Assembly (NCBI RefSeq): GCF_900099915.1
Contig: NZ_FNDB01000001.1
Span: 1 to 64,000 of the forward strand
Direction of reading: 5' to 3'
Source of the DNA: Flavobacterium omnivorum
GTDB taxonomy: Bacteria; Bacteroidota; Bacteroidia; Flavobacteriales; Flavobacteriaceae
Length of the DNA stretch: 64,000 nt
This document shows, one piece after another, positions 51,380 through 59,771 of the stretch. The notes beneath the pieces are model-generated. The model saw nothing but the letters and a program-made list of their open reading frames with translations. It was not told the origin of the DNA and did no database searches. Both the position numbers and the translations under genes were made by a program. Each line of letters starts with the position of its first letter. The first letter of the stretch is position 1.

Positions 51380-53578
51380 ATGAAGAAAATCGCATTATTA
51401 TTGATTGTTTTTACCAGTCTGACGGTATTTTCGCAAGAGCAAAAAAGACCTAAAATAGGTTTAGTTTTAAGTGGTGGTGGTGCAAAGGGATTTGCTCATA
51501 TAGGTGTTTTAAAAGTATTAGAAGAAGCAGGAGTCAAGATCGATTACATTGGCGGGACCAGTATGGGTGCAGTTGTTGGGGGTCTTTATGCTTCGGGCTA
51601 TAACGCTGCCCAAATCGATTCTATTTTTCAAAATACAAATTTCAATGAGCTCCTAAACGATTTTATTCCCAGATCTTCAAAGAATTTTTATGAGCGCAGA
51701 AATGATGAGCTGTATGCTTTAGTTTTACCGTTTAACAAAATGAAAATTGGGATTCCGGAAGCTTTGTCTAAAGGGATGTACAATTATAATTTACTAAGTA
51801 GGATTACCAGAAACGTACGGGATGTTAAGGATTTTAACCAACTGTCCATTCCTTTTTTGTGTATTGCCACCAATGTTGAAACCGGTGAAGAAGTACTTTT
51901 GAACAAAGGGAATTTGGCTCAGGCTATGATAGCTAGTTCTGCTTTCCCCTCTTTATTTTCCCCTGTGGAAATTAATGGAAAAATTTTGGTAGATGGTGGA
52001 GTAGTCAATAATTATCCCATTGAAGAGGTACGAAAACTAGGCGCAGACATCATTATAGGTGTTGACGTTCAAGATGGTTTACTAGATCGAACGCAGCTTA
52101 AAGATGCTACTAAAATTTTAGTGCAAATCACCAATCTTCATTCTATAGAACGAATGACGAAAAATATTGCGAATACGGATATTTACATAAAACCCGATAT
52201 TTCACAATATGGCGTGATTTCATTTGATAAAGGCAAAGAAATAATTAAAAAAGGAGAAGAGGCTACATTTGCTGTTTTTGAGGAGCTAAAAAAACTAGTT
52301 GATGAATCGAATCCTTACATCAAGCCTGAACTGAAGCTACATTCTGATAGCCTACAAATTAGTGCTATAAACAGCAATGATTTAGATAATTATACGAAAG
52401 AATATATCAGCGGAAAATTAAGATTTAAGCCAGGAGCAAAAATTGTTTATGATGACTTGTTGAAAGGGATTAATAATATAAATGCCTCACAAAATTTTAG
52501 CGCTATCTCTTATTCCTTGGAAACTATTCAAGAAGCGGTAGACTTAAATATTAATTTAAAGGAAAACGAAACAAAGACTTATCTGAAATTCGGAATGCAC
52601 TATGATAACTTGTTTAAAAGCGGTATACTAGTAAATTTAACTCGTAAAAAAACACTTTTTAAAAATGACATCGCCTCTTTGGATGTTATTTTGGGAGACA
52701 ATTTCAGATACAATTTAGATTATTACATTGAAAACGGATTTAATTTGAGTTTTGGTTTTAAATCACATTACAACCAGTTTAATAGAAATGTAGCAAAAGA
52801 AATTAGCAATATCGCTTTTAATAATCCCAATATCAACGCTGTTAATGTTGATTTTAGCGACATGACCAATCAAGTGTATTTCCAGTCATTGTTTGTTCAG
52901 AAATTTTTGATTGGAGGTGGCGTGGAGCTCAAATATTTAAAGATAAAATCGGAAACATTGGCCAATGTGAATCCAACAATTGACAATAGTAACTATTTAA
53001 GTCTTTTTGGTTATTTGAAATTTGATTCTTTTGATAACAAATATTTTCCCAAAAAAGGGTGGTATTTTGCAGGTGATGTGCAATCCTATTTGGTTTCTTC
53101 TAACTATACTGGCGATTTTCAACCGTTCTCTATTGCTAAAGGGGACTTTGCAGTAGCAGCAACTTTATTTAAAAATGCCACTGTCAAATTCCAAACTGAT
53201 GCAGGTTTTTCTTTTGGTCAGGAAAGTGTTACTTTTTTCAACTTTATTTTGGGCGGTTACGGATACAATCCACTTAATAATTTCAAATATTTTTATGGGT
53301 ATGATTATTTGAGTTTGGCGGCTAATAGTTATATAAAATCAACAGGCACGGTCGATTATGAGTTTTATAAAAAGAATCACATCAACTTTTCAGCAAATTT
53401 TGCTAATATTGGAGATCGAATTTTTGAGACCGTGGATTGGATTTCTATTCCAAAATATTCTGGATATGCCGTTGGATACGGTTTAGAAACGGTAATTGGA
53501 CCAATAGAAATAAAATATTCGTGGTCCCCAGAACAGCCTAAAGGATTTACCTGGTTTAGTATTGGCTTTTTGTTTTAA
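51380..53578 (+). CDS. Patatin-like phospholipase fused to an outer-membrane barrel
   Basis: 732 residues from the ATG at 51380 (signal peptide MKKIALLLIVFTSLTVFSQ); a TTG three codons upstream is unlikely. The patatin domain has the oxyanion loop SGGGAKGFAHIG, the nucleophile elbow GGTSMGAVVGG, and the Asp in VDGGVVNNYPI. A POTRA-like stretch (about 320-400) and a beta-barrel ending FTWFSIGFLF follow. This is the domain order of PlpD-type (type Vd) patatins. The C-terminal Phe fits insertion by BamA. Confidence 0.9.
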   Translation: MKKIALLLIVFTSLTVFSQEQKRPKIGLVLSGGGAKGFAHIGVLKVLEEAGVKIDYIGGTSMGAVVGGLYASGYNAAQIDSIFQNTNFNELLNDFIPRSSKNFYERRNDELYALVLPFNKMKIGIPEALSKGMYNYNLLSRITRNVRDVKDFNQLSIPFLCIATNVETGEEVLLNKGNLAQAMIASSAFPSLFSPVEINGKILVDGGVVNNYPIEEVRKLGADIIIGVDVQDGLLDRTQLKDATKILVQITNLHSIERMTKNIANTDIYIKPDISQYGVISFDKGKEIIKKGEEATFAVFEELKKLVDESNPYIKPELKLHSDSLQISAINSNDLDNYTKEYISGKLRFKPGAKIVYDDLLKGINNINASQNFSAISYSLETIQEAVDLNINLKENETKTYLKFGMHYDNLFKSGILVNLTRKKTLFKNDIASLDVILGDNFRYNLDYYIENGFNLSFGFKSHYNQFNRNVAKEISNIAFNNPNINAVNVDFSDMTNQVYFQSLFVQKFLIGGGVELKYLKIKSETLANVNPTIDNSNYLSLFGYLKFDSFDNKYFPKKGWYFAGDVQSYLVSSNYTGDFQPFSIAKGDFAVAATLFKNATVKFQTDAGFSFGQESVTFFNFILGGYGYNPLNNFKYFYGYDYLSLAANSYIKSTGTVDYEFYKKNHINFSANFANIGDRIFETVDWISIPKYSGYAVGYGLETVIGPIEIKYSWSPEQPKGFTWFSIGFLF

Positions 53579-53644
53579 ATATAATTTATTTCAATAATAA
53601 TTCCGATATTTGTTATAATGAAAACAAAATGGCTAGGTTTATTA

Positions 53645-53698
53645 GAGTATCTTCAATTCCTTATCAAGAGAAATCCGGAATAAGGACTCTTTTTTTTG
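53645..53698 (+). terminator. Likely terminator of the patatin gene
   Basis: AGAGT and CCTTAT are mirrored by ATAAGG and ACTCT, in a two-part stem with an internal loop, followed by TTTTTTTT. It lies about 70 nt after the stop. Confidence 0.65.
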
Positions 53699-53762
53699 AT
53701 TTAGCATAGCACTTAATAAAGTAATCTAAACTTTAATTTGTTACACTTTTAAACAAAAAATC

Positions 53763-54920
53763 ATGCCTTTATATCATAAATTAGGGATTTTCCCCCAAAA
53801 AAGACACACACAATTTGAAAAACCAAACGGCGGTTTGTACTACGAACAACTCTTTGGGACTGAAGGTTTTCACGGTCATTCGTCATTGTTGTATCACGTT
53901 CACAGACCAACACAGGTAAAGGAGATTCTAAAATCTTATTCGGTTGAACCTAAAATTGCCATTGGAAAAAACATCAAATCATTGCTGCTTAAAGGTTTTG
54001 AACTAAAGCCCGAAGATGATTTTCTAGACAGCCGCAAAGCCATGCTAGTCAATAATGATTGTACAATAGGATTAGCCGCTCCAAGACAATCATTACGCAA
54101 CTATTTCTATAAAAATGCCGATGCTGATGAAATGATTTTCATCCATAAGGGAAAAGGGAAATTGCGCACTATGATGGGAAATATTCCTTTTGAATATGGG
54201 GATTACTTGATTATTCCTCGCGGAATGATTTACCAAATTGATTTTGAAACTTCGGAAAACAGATTGTTTTACGTCGAATCCTTTGCGCCTTTTTACACGC
54301 CAAAACGGTATAAAAACGAATCAGGGCAACATTTAGAGCATTCTCCTTTTTGCGAACGCGATTTTATTTTGCCAAACGAGTTAGAGACACACGATGAAAA
54401 AGGGGATTTCCTGATCAAAATCAAGAAGGAAGGAATGATGCATGAAGTGGTTTATGCCACGCATCCTTTTGACGTTGTGGGTTGGGACGGTTACAATTTT
54501 CCTTATGGATTTAGCATTCATAATTTTGAGCCTATAACGGGGCGCGTTCATCAGCCGCCACCGGTACATCAAACCTTTGAAACGGCAACTTTTGTGGTTT
54601 GTTCTTTTGTTCCAAGGTTGTACGATTACCATCCAAAATCTATTCCAGCACCATACAATCATAGCAATATCGACAGTGATGAGGTTTTGTATTATGTAGA
54701 TGGCGATTTTATGAGTCGTAATAATATTGAGCAAGGTCACATTACATTGCACCCAAAGGGGATTCCACACGGACCCGCACCGGGAGCCATGGAACGCAGT
54801 ATAGGTCATACAGAAACGCACGAATTAGCCGTAATGGTCGATACGTTTCGCCCGCTGATGGTCACCGAAGAAGCGATGGGAATAGACGATGGTCAGTACT
54901 ATAAATCTTGGGTGGAATAA
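53763..54920 (+). CDS. hmgA: Homogentisate 1,2-dioxygenase
   Basis: 385 residues of the cupin-type enzyme that opens homogentisate in tyrosine and phenylalanine breakdown. HRPTQVKEI near the start, IFIHKGKGKLRTMMGNIPFEYGDYLIIPRG, and the metal site around NFPYGFSIHNFEPITGRVHQPPPVHQTFE and HPKGIPHGPAPGAMERS all fit. The preceding enzyme, HPPD, is encoded 264 nt downstream. The two are probably one regulon; the gap is filled with repeats, including structured repeat D. Confidence 0.94.
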   Translation: MPLYHKLGIFPQKRHTQFEKPNGGLYYEQLFGTEGFHGHSSLLYHVHRPTQVKEILKSYSVEPKIAIGKNIKSLLLKGFELKPEDDFLDSRKAMLVNNDCTIGLAAPRQSLRNYFYKNADADEMIFIHKGKGKLRTMMGNIPFEYGDYLIIPRGMIYQIDFETSENRLFYVESFAPFYTPKRYKNESGQHLEHSPFCERDFILPNELETHDEKGDFLIKIKKEGMMHEVVYATHPFDVVGWDGYNFPYGFSIHNFEPITGRVHQPPPVHQTFETATFVVCSFVPRLYDYHPKSIPAPYNHSNIDSDEVLYYVDGDFMSRNNIEQGHITLHPKGIPHGPAPGAMERSIGHTETHELAVMVDTFRPLMVTEEAMGIDDGQYYKSWVE

Positions 54921-54978
54921 GTCATTGCGAGGAGCGAAGCAATCGCATTACAATTGTCAACCTGAGCGTAGTCGAAGG
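54921..54978 (+). repeat. Two dispersed short repeats directly after hmgA
   Basis: GTCATTGCGAGGAGCGAAGC (54921-54940, stem ATTGC...GCAAT) and TGTCAACCTGAGCGTAGTCG (54955-54974) are forms of widespread bacterial intergenic repeats. They start directly at the hmgA stop. They separate it from structured repeat D. Confidence 0.6.
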
Positions 54979-55073
54979 AAGGAGCTATTTCCTGCTGTTC
55001 GCTTTATCTTTTCCTGGCTAAAGAAGCCAGAAAAAGGTAATTGCGAGAGCAATTCGATCATCAGGGCTAGGGC
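54979..55073 (+). repeat. Structured 3' repeat, copy D
   Basis: Begins AGGAGCTATTTCCTGC and ends ATCATCAGGGCTAGGG. CCTG (54990-54993) pairs with CAGG as in copy A. The hairpin is CTTTT-CTGGCT with AGCCAG-AAAAG (55008-55019 with 55025-55036). Right of the hairpin the usual ATCCGCTTCTATC is replaced by a sequence with its own stem, AATTGC-GAGA-GCAATT (55039-55054), like the repeat at 54921. Confidence 0.72.
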
Positions 55074-55184
55074 TTCGGAATATATAAAAACATTTTTTTT
55101 AAATTATTAAATCCGTGTACATCAGTTTGATCCGTGATATCTGCGTTTCAAAACTAGAGAAACCGAATCAAAAAATAAATTACA

Positions 55185-56345
55185 ATGAGCAAAGAAGTAA
55201 AATCAGTAGAATACGGACTAGAAAAAATATTTGAAGGAGCACAAGATTTTCTTCCTTTACTAGGAACCGATTATGTAGAATTCTATGTAGGAAATGCAAA
55301 ACAATCGGCACATTATTACAAAACCGCTTTCGGTTATCAGTCATTGGCGTACGCCGGACTAGAAACTGGAGTTCGAGACAGAACGTCCTATGTGCTAAAA
55401 CAAGATAAGATTCGTATCGTTTTAACGACGCCTTTAACACAGGATTCTCCTATTCATGAGCATTTGAGAAAACATGGTGATGGAGTGAAAGTTGCGGCTC
55501 TTTGGGTTGAAGACGCTACAAGTGCTTACGAAGAAACTATGAAACGTGGAGCGCGCTCTTTTATGGAGCCAACGGTGGAGAAAGATGAATTTGGAGAAGT
55601 AGTACGTTCTGGAATTTATACCTACGGAGAAACGGTGCATATTTTTGTGGAGCGTAAAAACTATACGGGTGTCTTCTTACCGGGATACAAAGAATGGAAA
55701 TCCGATTACAATCCAGAGCCAACAGGCTTAAAATACATCGATCACATGGTAGGAAATGTAGGTTGGAACGAAATGAATACTTGGGTGAAATTCTATGAAG
55801 ACGTGATGGGATTTGTGAATTTCCTATCTTTTGATGACAAACAAATCAATACGGAATACTCAGCCTTGATGAGTAAGGTAATGTCTAATGGAAATGGTAG
55901 AATCAAATTTCCAATCAATGAACCAGCTGAGGGAAAGAAGAAATCACAAATTGAGGAATATTTGGACTTTTATGGCGGACCTGGAATTCAGCACATCGCT
56001 ATTGCTACGGATGATATTATCAAAACAGTGTCGCAATTAAAAGCAAGAGGTATCGAGTTTTTATCTGCTCCCCCACACACTTATTACCAAGCTATACCAG
56101 AACGATTGGGTGACCACATGAAAATGATGAAAGAAGACTTGAATGAAATTGAGAAATTAGCCATTATGGTTGATGCGGATGAAGAGGGTTATTTACTGCA
56201 GATTTTCACCAAACCGGTGCAAGATAGACCAACCTTGTTTTTTGAGATTATTCAAAGAATGGGTGCCAAAGGTTTTGGTGCGGGGAACTTTAAAGCGCTT
56301 TTTGAATCAATTGAACGAGAACAGGAATTGCGAGGAACGTTGTAA
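55185..56345 (+). CDS. hppD: 4-hydroxyphenylpyruvate dioxygenase
   Basis: 386 residues of two vicinal-oxygen-chelate modules. The iron site is formed by His in IDHMVGNV, His in GGPGIQHIAIATDDI and Glu in PTLFFEIIQRMG; the C-terminal KGFGAGNFKALFESIEREQELRG closes the active site. It forms homogentisate from 4-hydroxyphenylpyruvate, the step before HmgA. No full promoter box was seen upstream. Confidence 0.95.
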   Translation: MSKEVKSVEYGLEKIFEGAQDFLPLLGTDYVEFYVGNAKQSAHYYKTAFGYQSLAYAGLETGVRDRTSYVLKQDKIRIVLTTPLTQDSPIHEHLRKHGDGVKVAALWVEDATSAYEETMKRGARSFMEPTVEKDEFGEVVRSGIYTYGETVHIFVERKNYTGVFLPGYKEWKSDYNPEPTGLKYIDHMVGNVGWNEMNTWVKFYEDVMGFVNFLSFDDKQINTEYSALMSKVMSNGNGRIKFPINEPAEGKKKSQIEEYLDFYGGPGIQHIAIATDDIIKTVSQLKARGIEFLSAPPHTYYQAIPERLGDHMKMMKEDLNEIEKLAIMVDADEEGYLLQIFTKPVQDRPTLFFEIIQRMGAKGFGAGNFKALFESIEREQELRGTL

Positions 56346-56453
56346 ATAGGTGTTATTTTTACATATTGTGAAAAAATACCCACTGAACAACCCGTATTTT
56401 TGTAAATGTTGTGTTAAACTTTATTTTTAACAAATATAACTAGTTTTGTTAAC

Positions 56454-56580
56454 TACCTTTGCACTCGCAAAAAGGGAAGGGGTGGTTTCCTTCCTGATTT
56501 CATATAAATTTCATAGTTTATAGTTTTTTGGTTAGTTAATAGCATAAAAACTCAGTCATTATTTGACTGAGTTTTTTTGT
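56454..56580 (+). ncRNA. Candidate small RNA with promoter and terminator
   Basis: TACCTTTG (56454-56461) is an exact -7 box and is followed by GCACTCGC as in other promoters here. A purine-rich hairpin GGAAGG-GGTGGTT-TCCTTCC occurs at about 56475-56494, and a terminator at 56547-56579. The span between (about 115 nt) contains no reading frame. It lies between hppD and the DUF3108 gene, and the terminator would keep a transcript short. A clear -33 box is lacking. Confidence 0.4.
56547..56579 (+). terminator. Intrinsic terminator
   Basis: AAAAACTCAGTCA (56547-56559) pairs with TGACTGAGTTTTT (56564-56576), followed by more T. It lies 200 nt after hppD and 60 nt before the DUF3108 gene. Confidence 0.9.
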
Positions 56581-56637
56581 TTTGATATATTTGGAATAAA
56601 ATTTGCTAGTTCAATCCGTAAATAGACAAATCAAATA

Positions 56638-57408
56638 ATGAAAAAACTATTCTTATTCTTTTTATTGATTATAACTGTAAGTAGCTTTGATTCTCCTCAG
56701 GAAGATGCTTATGCTGTTGGCGAGTGGTTCAAATTTAGAATCCATTACGGAATAGTAAATGCGGGTTATGCCACGCTGGAAGTAAAAGATGCTACGATAA
56801 ATAATAAAAAAACGTTTCATGTTATCGGTAAGGGATACACTACTGGAATGTCTCGATTTTTCTTCAAGGTGGACGATTTATACGAAAGTTATATTGACAA
56901 AGAAACCAGAAATCCGTATCAGTTTGTTCGAAAAATTGATGAAGGAGGGTACACTAAAAATCAAGAAGGTTTTTTCAATCAATCCAGTAATAGAGTGGTT
57001 GTAAAAGATTACAAACACAAGACAGAAAAAACGCTTTACATCCCAAAAAACACACAAGATATTTTATCGACTTTTTATTATTTAAGGAATCATCCTAATA
57101 TTGATAAGTTAAAAATTGGCGAAGCCGTGGCCATTGACATGTTTTTTGATGATGAAACTACAAAATTTAAGCTAAAGTTTATGGGGCGGGAAAATATTAC
57201 CACTAAATTTGGCGTCGTCCCAGCGATGATTTTTAGACCTTTAGTACAATCAGGGCGTGTTTTTAAGGAGCAAGAAAGTCTTACCGTTTGGATTTCGGAT
57301 GATGATAATAAAGTGCCACTTAGAATAAAAGCCAGCTTAGCTGTAGGTTCAATCAAAGCAGATATTGATGCATACAAAGGATTGAAGACTCCTTTTAAAA
57401 CAAAATAA
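56638..57408 (+). CDS. DUF3108 periplasmic protein
   Basis: 256 residues. Signal peptide MKKLFLFFLLIITVSSFDS, then the DUF3108 opening AVGEWFKFRIHYGIVNAGYATLEV and later DILSTFYYLRNHPNIDKLKIGEAV. DUF3108 proteins are exported, rich in beta strands and of unknown function; some resemble lipoprotein carrier folds. It ends 2 nt before the TDO gene, so they share a transcript. Confidence 0.85.
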   Translation: MKKLFLFFLLIITVSSFDSPQEDAYAVGEWFKFRIHYGIVNAGYATLEVKDATINNKKTFHVIGKGYTTGMSRFFFKVDDLYESYIDKETRNPYQFVRKIDEGGYTKNQEGFFNQSSNRVVVKDYKHKTEKTLYIPKNTQDILSTFYYLRNHPNIDKLKIGEAVAIDMFFDDETTKFKLKFMGRENITTKFGVVPAMIFRPLVQSGRVFKEQESLTVWISDDDNKVPLRIKASLAVGSIKADIDAYKGLKTPFKTK

Positions 57409-57410
57409 TA

Positions 57411-58346
57411 ATGAATAATAACGAGAATTCAGAAGCTATCTTAAAAGAAATTGAGCTCAAATACAATGCAATAAATCAAAAAACAGAGACGCAGTTAGAA
57501 GGATTGCTTTGGTCTAAGCCCATTACGTATTGGGATTACATTCAAACAGACGCTTTGTTAAATCTTCAAATCCAAAGAACGACGCTTCCTGATGAAATGG
57601 TTTTCATCATGTATCACCAAGTAAATGAATTAATATTCAAAATGATTCTTTGGGAAATGCAGCAAATCTCCTATTGTAAGGAAATAAATACCGTGTTTTT
57701 TACAGAAAGATTGATGCGAATTAGCCGTTACTTTGATATGTTAACCACCTCTTTTAGCATTATGGGCGATGGGATGGAAATAGAACAATATATGAAGTTT
57801 AGAAATACATTAACTCCCGCTAGTGGTTTTCAAAGCGCACAATACCGTCTGATAGAATTTTCGTCCACAGACCTAATAAATCTGATCGACCATCGTTATA
57901 GAGATTCAATTGATAGAAATACACCTTATGAATTTGCCTTTGAGCATTTGTATTGGCAAGCAGCCGGTAAAGATTATCATACTGGAAAAAAATCGTTCCT
58001 ATTGGAGGAATTTGAAAAAAAATATAAACAGAAATTCCTAGCGCACATGGAGGAATACAACACCATAAATATTTGGCAAAAATTTAAGCAACTGCCGGAA
58101 TTAGATCAAAAAAATCCTGAATTAGTTCAAGCGATGCGTCATTACGACCATACGGTTAATATTACATGGGTGATGCAACATTTGAATACAGCAAAAAAAT
58201 ACATTGATCAAAGCGGAAAAGGAGATGGAGAAGCTACCGGTGGAAGTGACTGGAAAAAATACATGCATCCAAAATACCAAAGAAGAATTTTCTTCCCGAA
58301 ACTATGGAGTAGCCATGAATTAGAAAATTGGGGAGTAGAAATGTAA
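57411..58346 (+). CDS. Tryptophan 2,3-dioxygenase family protein
   Basis: 311 residues. The substrate-binding helix block DEMVFIMYHQVNELIFKMILWEM and RFRNTLTPASGFQSAQYRLIE-like segment (MKFRNTLTPASGFQSAQYR) are characteristic of TDO (PF03301), as is the C-terminal ATGGSDWKKYMHPKYQRRI. It is a heme enzyme that forms N-formylkynurenine from tryptophan. The 3-HAO gene at 256 acts further down the same route. The neighbours here (DUF3108, M23) have no obvious metabolic link. Confidence 0.88.
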   Translation: MNNNENSEAILKEIELKYNAINQKTETQLEGLLWSKPITYWDYIQTDALLNLQIQRTTLPDEMVFIMYHQVNELIFKMILWEMQQISYCKEINTVFFTERLMRISRYFDMLTTSFSIMGDGMEIEQYMKFRNTLTPASGFQSAQYRLIEFSSTDLINLIDHRYRDSIDRNTPYEFAFEHLYWQAAGKDYHTGKKSFLLEEFEKKYKQKFLAHMEEYNTINIWQKFKQLPELDQKNPELVQAMRHYDHTVNITWVMQHLNTAKKYIDQSGKGDGEATGGSDWKKYMHPKYQRRIFFPKLWSSHELENWGVEM

Positions 58347-58366
58347 GTTGAATTAAAAAACAAGGT

Positions 58367-59587
58367 TTGAAACAAATATTTATAGTTATTATAGCGCTAT
58401 TTTCTTTAGTATCATGTAAAAAAGTAGAGGAAATAAAAGAGGAAAAGATCTTAAAATTAGTCCCTAAAAAAAGTGAGTTTGGGTTTGTGTATGCTGATTT
58501 TAATGTAATTCAGGACACTGTGAAAAGAGGGGATACTTTTGGTACTTTACTAGAAGAGCAAAATATTGGAGATCGAAAAGTATTTGATATTGTCGCTAAA
58601 GTAAGAGATAGTTTTGATGTAAGAAGCATCAGGATAAACAGGCCATTTACTTTGCTTCGGTCCAAAAATAAAAAAAATGACTTACAGGTTTTTATATATC
58701 AACCGGATGCTTTGACATATTACGTAATTGATATGCGAGATAGCGCAGTGGTTGTTTACAAAAAAATAAAACCCATTACGATTAAACGCCGAACCATTGG
58801 CGGAGTTTTAAAAGAATCATTGTCTGAAACCTTAGGCAATGCAAAGATAGAAGGAGCGTTAGCTAGCAAAATCGCTAAAATTTATGCCTATTCTATAGAT
58901 TTTATGAAGCTCAAAAAAGGCGATCGGTTTGCAATAACTTTTACAGAAAGATTCATAAATGATAGTATCTACGACGGCGTGGAAGAGTTGGAAGCTACTT
59001 TTTTTGAATATAGAGGTAAAATTATCTATGCTTTTCCTTTTGCGCAGAATCCCAATTCAGATAAAAAAGAGTACTATGATGAGCAAGGAAAAACACTAAA
59101 AAATTTCTTTCTTAAATCACCTATTAAATTCAGCAGAATTTCATCCCGATTTTCATCAAGTCGGTTTCATCCGGTCCAACACCGATGGAAAGCGCACAAA
59201 GGAACGGATTATGCTGCTCCACGAGGCACTCCTATTACCACCACGGCGGGAGGAATTGTAGAGCAAAGCGGTTTTACTGCTGGAAACGGAAATTTTGTAA
59301 AAGTGAAACATAACGGAACTTATTCTACTCAATACCTACACATGTCTAAAATATTAGTAAGACGTGGGCAACGTGTCAATCAAGGACAGGTTATAGGTTT
59401 AGTGGGAAGTACAGGTCTCGCTACTGGACCTCATGTGTGTTATCGATTCTGGAAAAATGGCAGGCAGGTAGATGCCCTTAAGCTTAAATTGCCTACCGGA
59501 GAACCGATGAGTGGTGCTAGCAAAAATCGCTTTAATAAACAAATTACGCCGTTGAAATTTGTATTAGACAGCGTTGCCAATTTATAA
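58367..59587 (+). CDS. M23 family metallopeptidase lipoprotein
   Basis: 406 residues beginning with TTG at 58367 (read as Met), which gives a lipoprotein signal KQIFIVIIALFSLVSC; AAGG lies 4 nt upstream. The C-terminal LytM domain has HKGTDYAAPRG (zinc His and Asp) and QYLHMSKI. The third part, usually G-P-H-L-H, reads GPHVCYRF, so Cys stands in for the usual ligand His. It resembles MepM-type murein endopeptidases. It follows TDO by 20 nt. Confidence 0.85.
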   Translation: MKQIFIVIIALFSLVSCKKVEEIKEEKILKLVPKKSEFGFVYADFNVIQDTVKRGDTFGTLLEEQNIGDRKVFDIVAKVRDSFDVRSIRINRPFTLLRSKNKKNDLQVFIYQPDALTYYVIDMRDSAVVVYKKIKPITIKRRTIGGVLKESLSETLGNAKIEGALASKIAKIYAYSIDFMKLKKGDRFAITFTERFINDSIYDGVEELEATFFEYRGKIIYAFPFAQNPNSDKKEYYDEQGKTLKNFFLKSPIKFSRISSRFSSSRFHPVQHRWKAHKGTDYAAPRGTPITTTAGGIVEQSGFTAGNGNFVKVKHNGTYSTQYLHMSKILVRRGQRVNQGQVIGLVGSTGLATGPHVCYRFWKNGRQVDALKLKLPTGEPMSGASKNRFNKQITPLKFVLDSVANL

Positions 59588-59729
59588 TTGAATCCTTTTA
59601 TATAGACTTTGGATTGTTTTTCGTGATAAATGACAAGTCTTTCGTTTATTTCTTAGTTCAAAAATTAACTATTTTGCTGCAAAATTGTGATATAATTCAA
59701 AACTCATTTTTCATTAAAACTAATTTGAG

Positions 59730-59737
59730 TATTTTTG
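59730..59737 (+). promoter_or_regulatory. -7 box TATTTTTG for pgi
   Basis: TATTTTTG followed by GC lies 35 nt upstream of the pgi start. Confidence 0.5.
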
Positions 59738-59771
59738 GCAAAATTTAAATAATACTACAAATCCCTTATAA

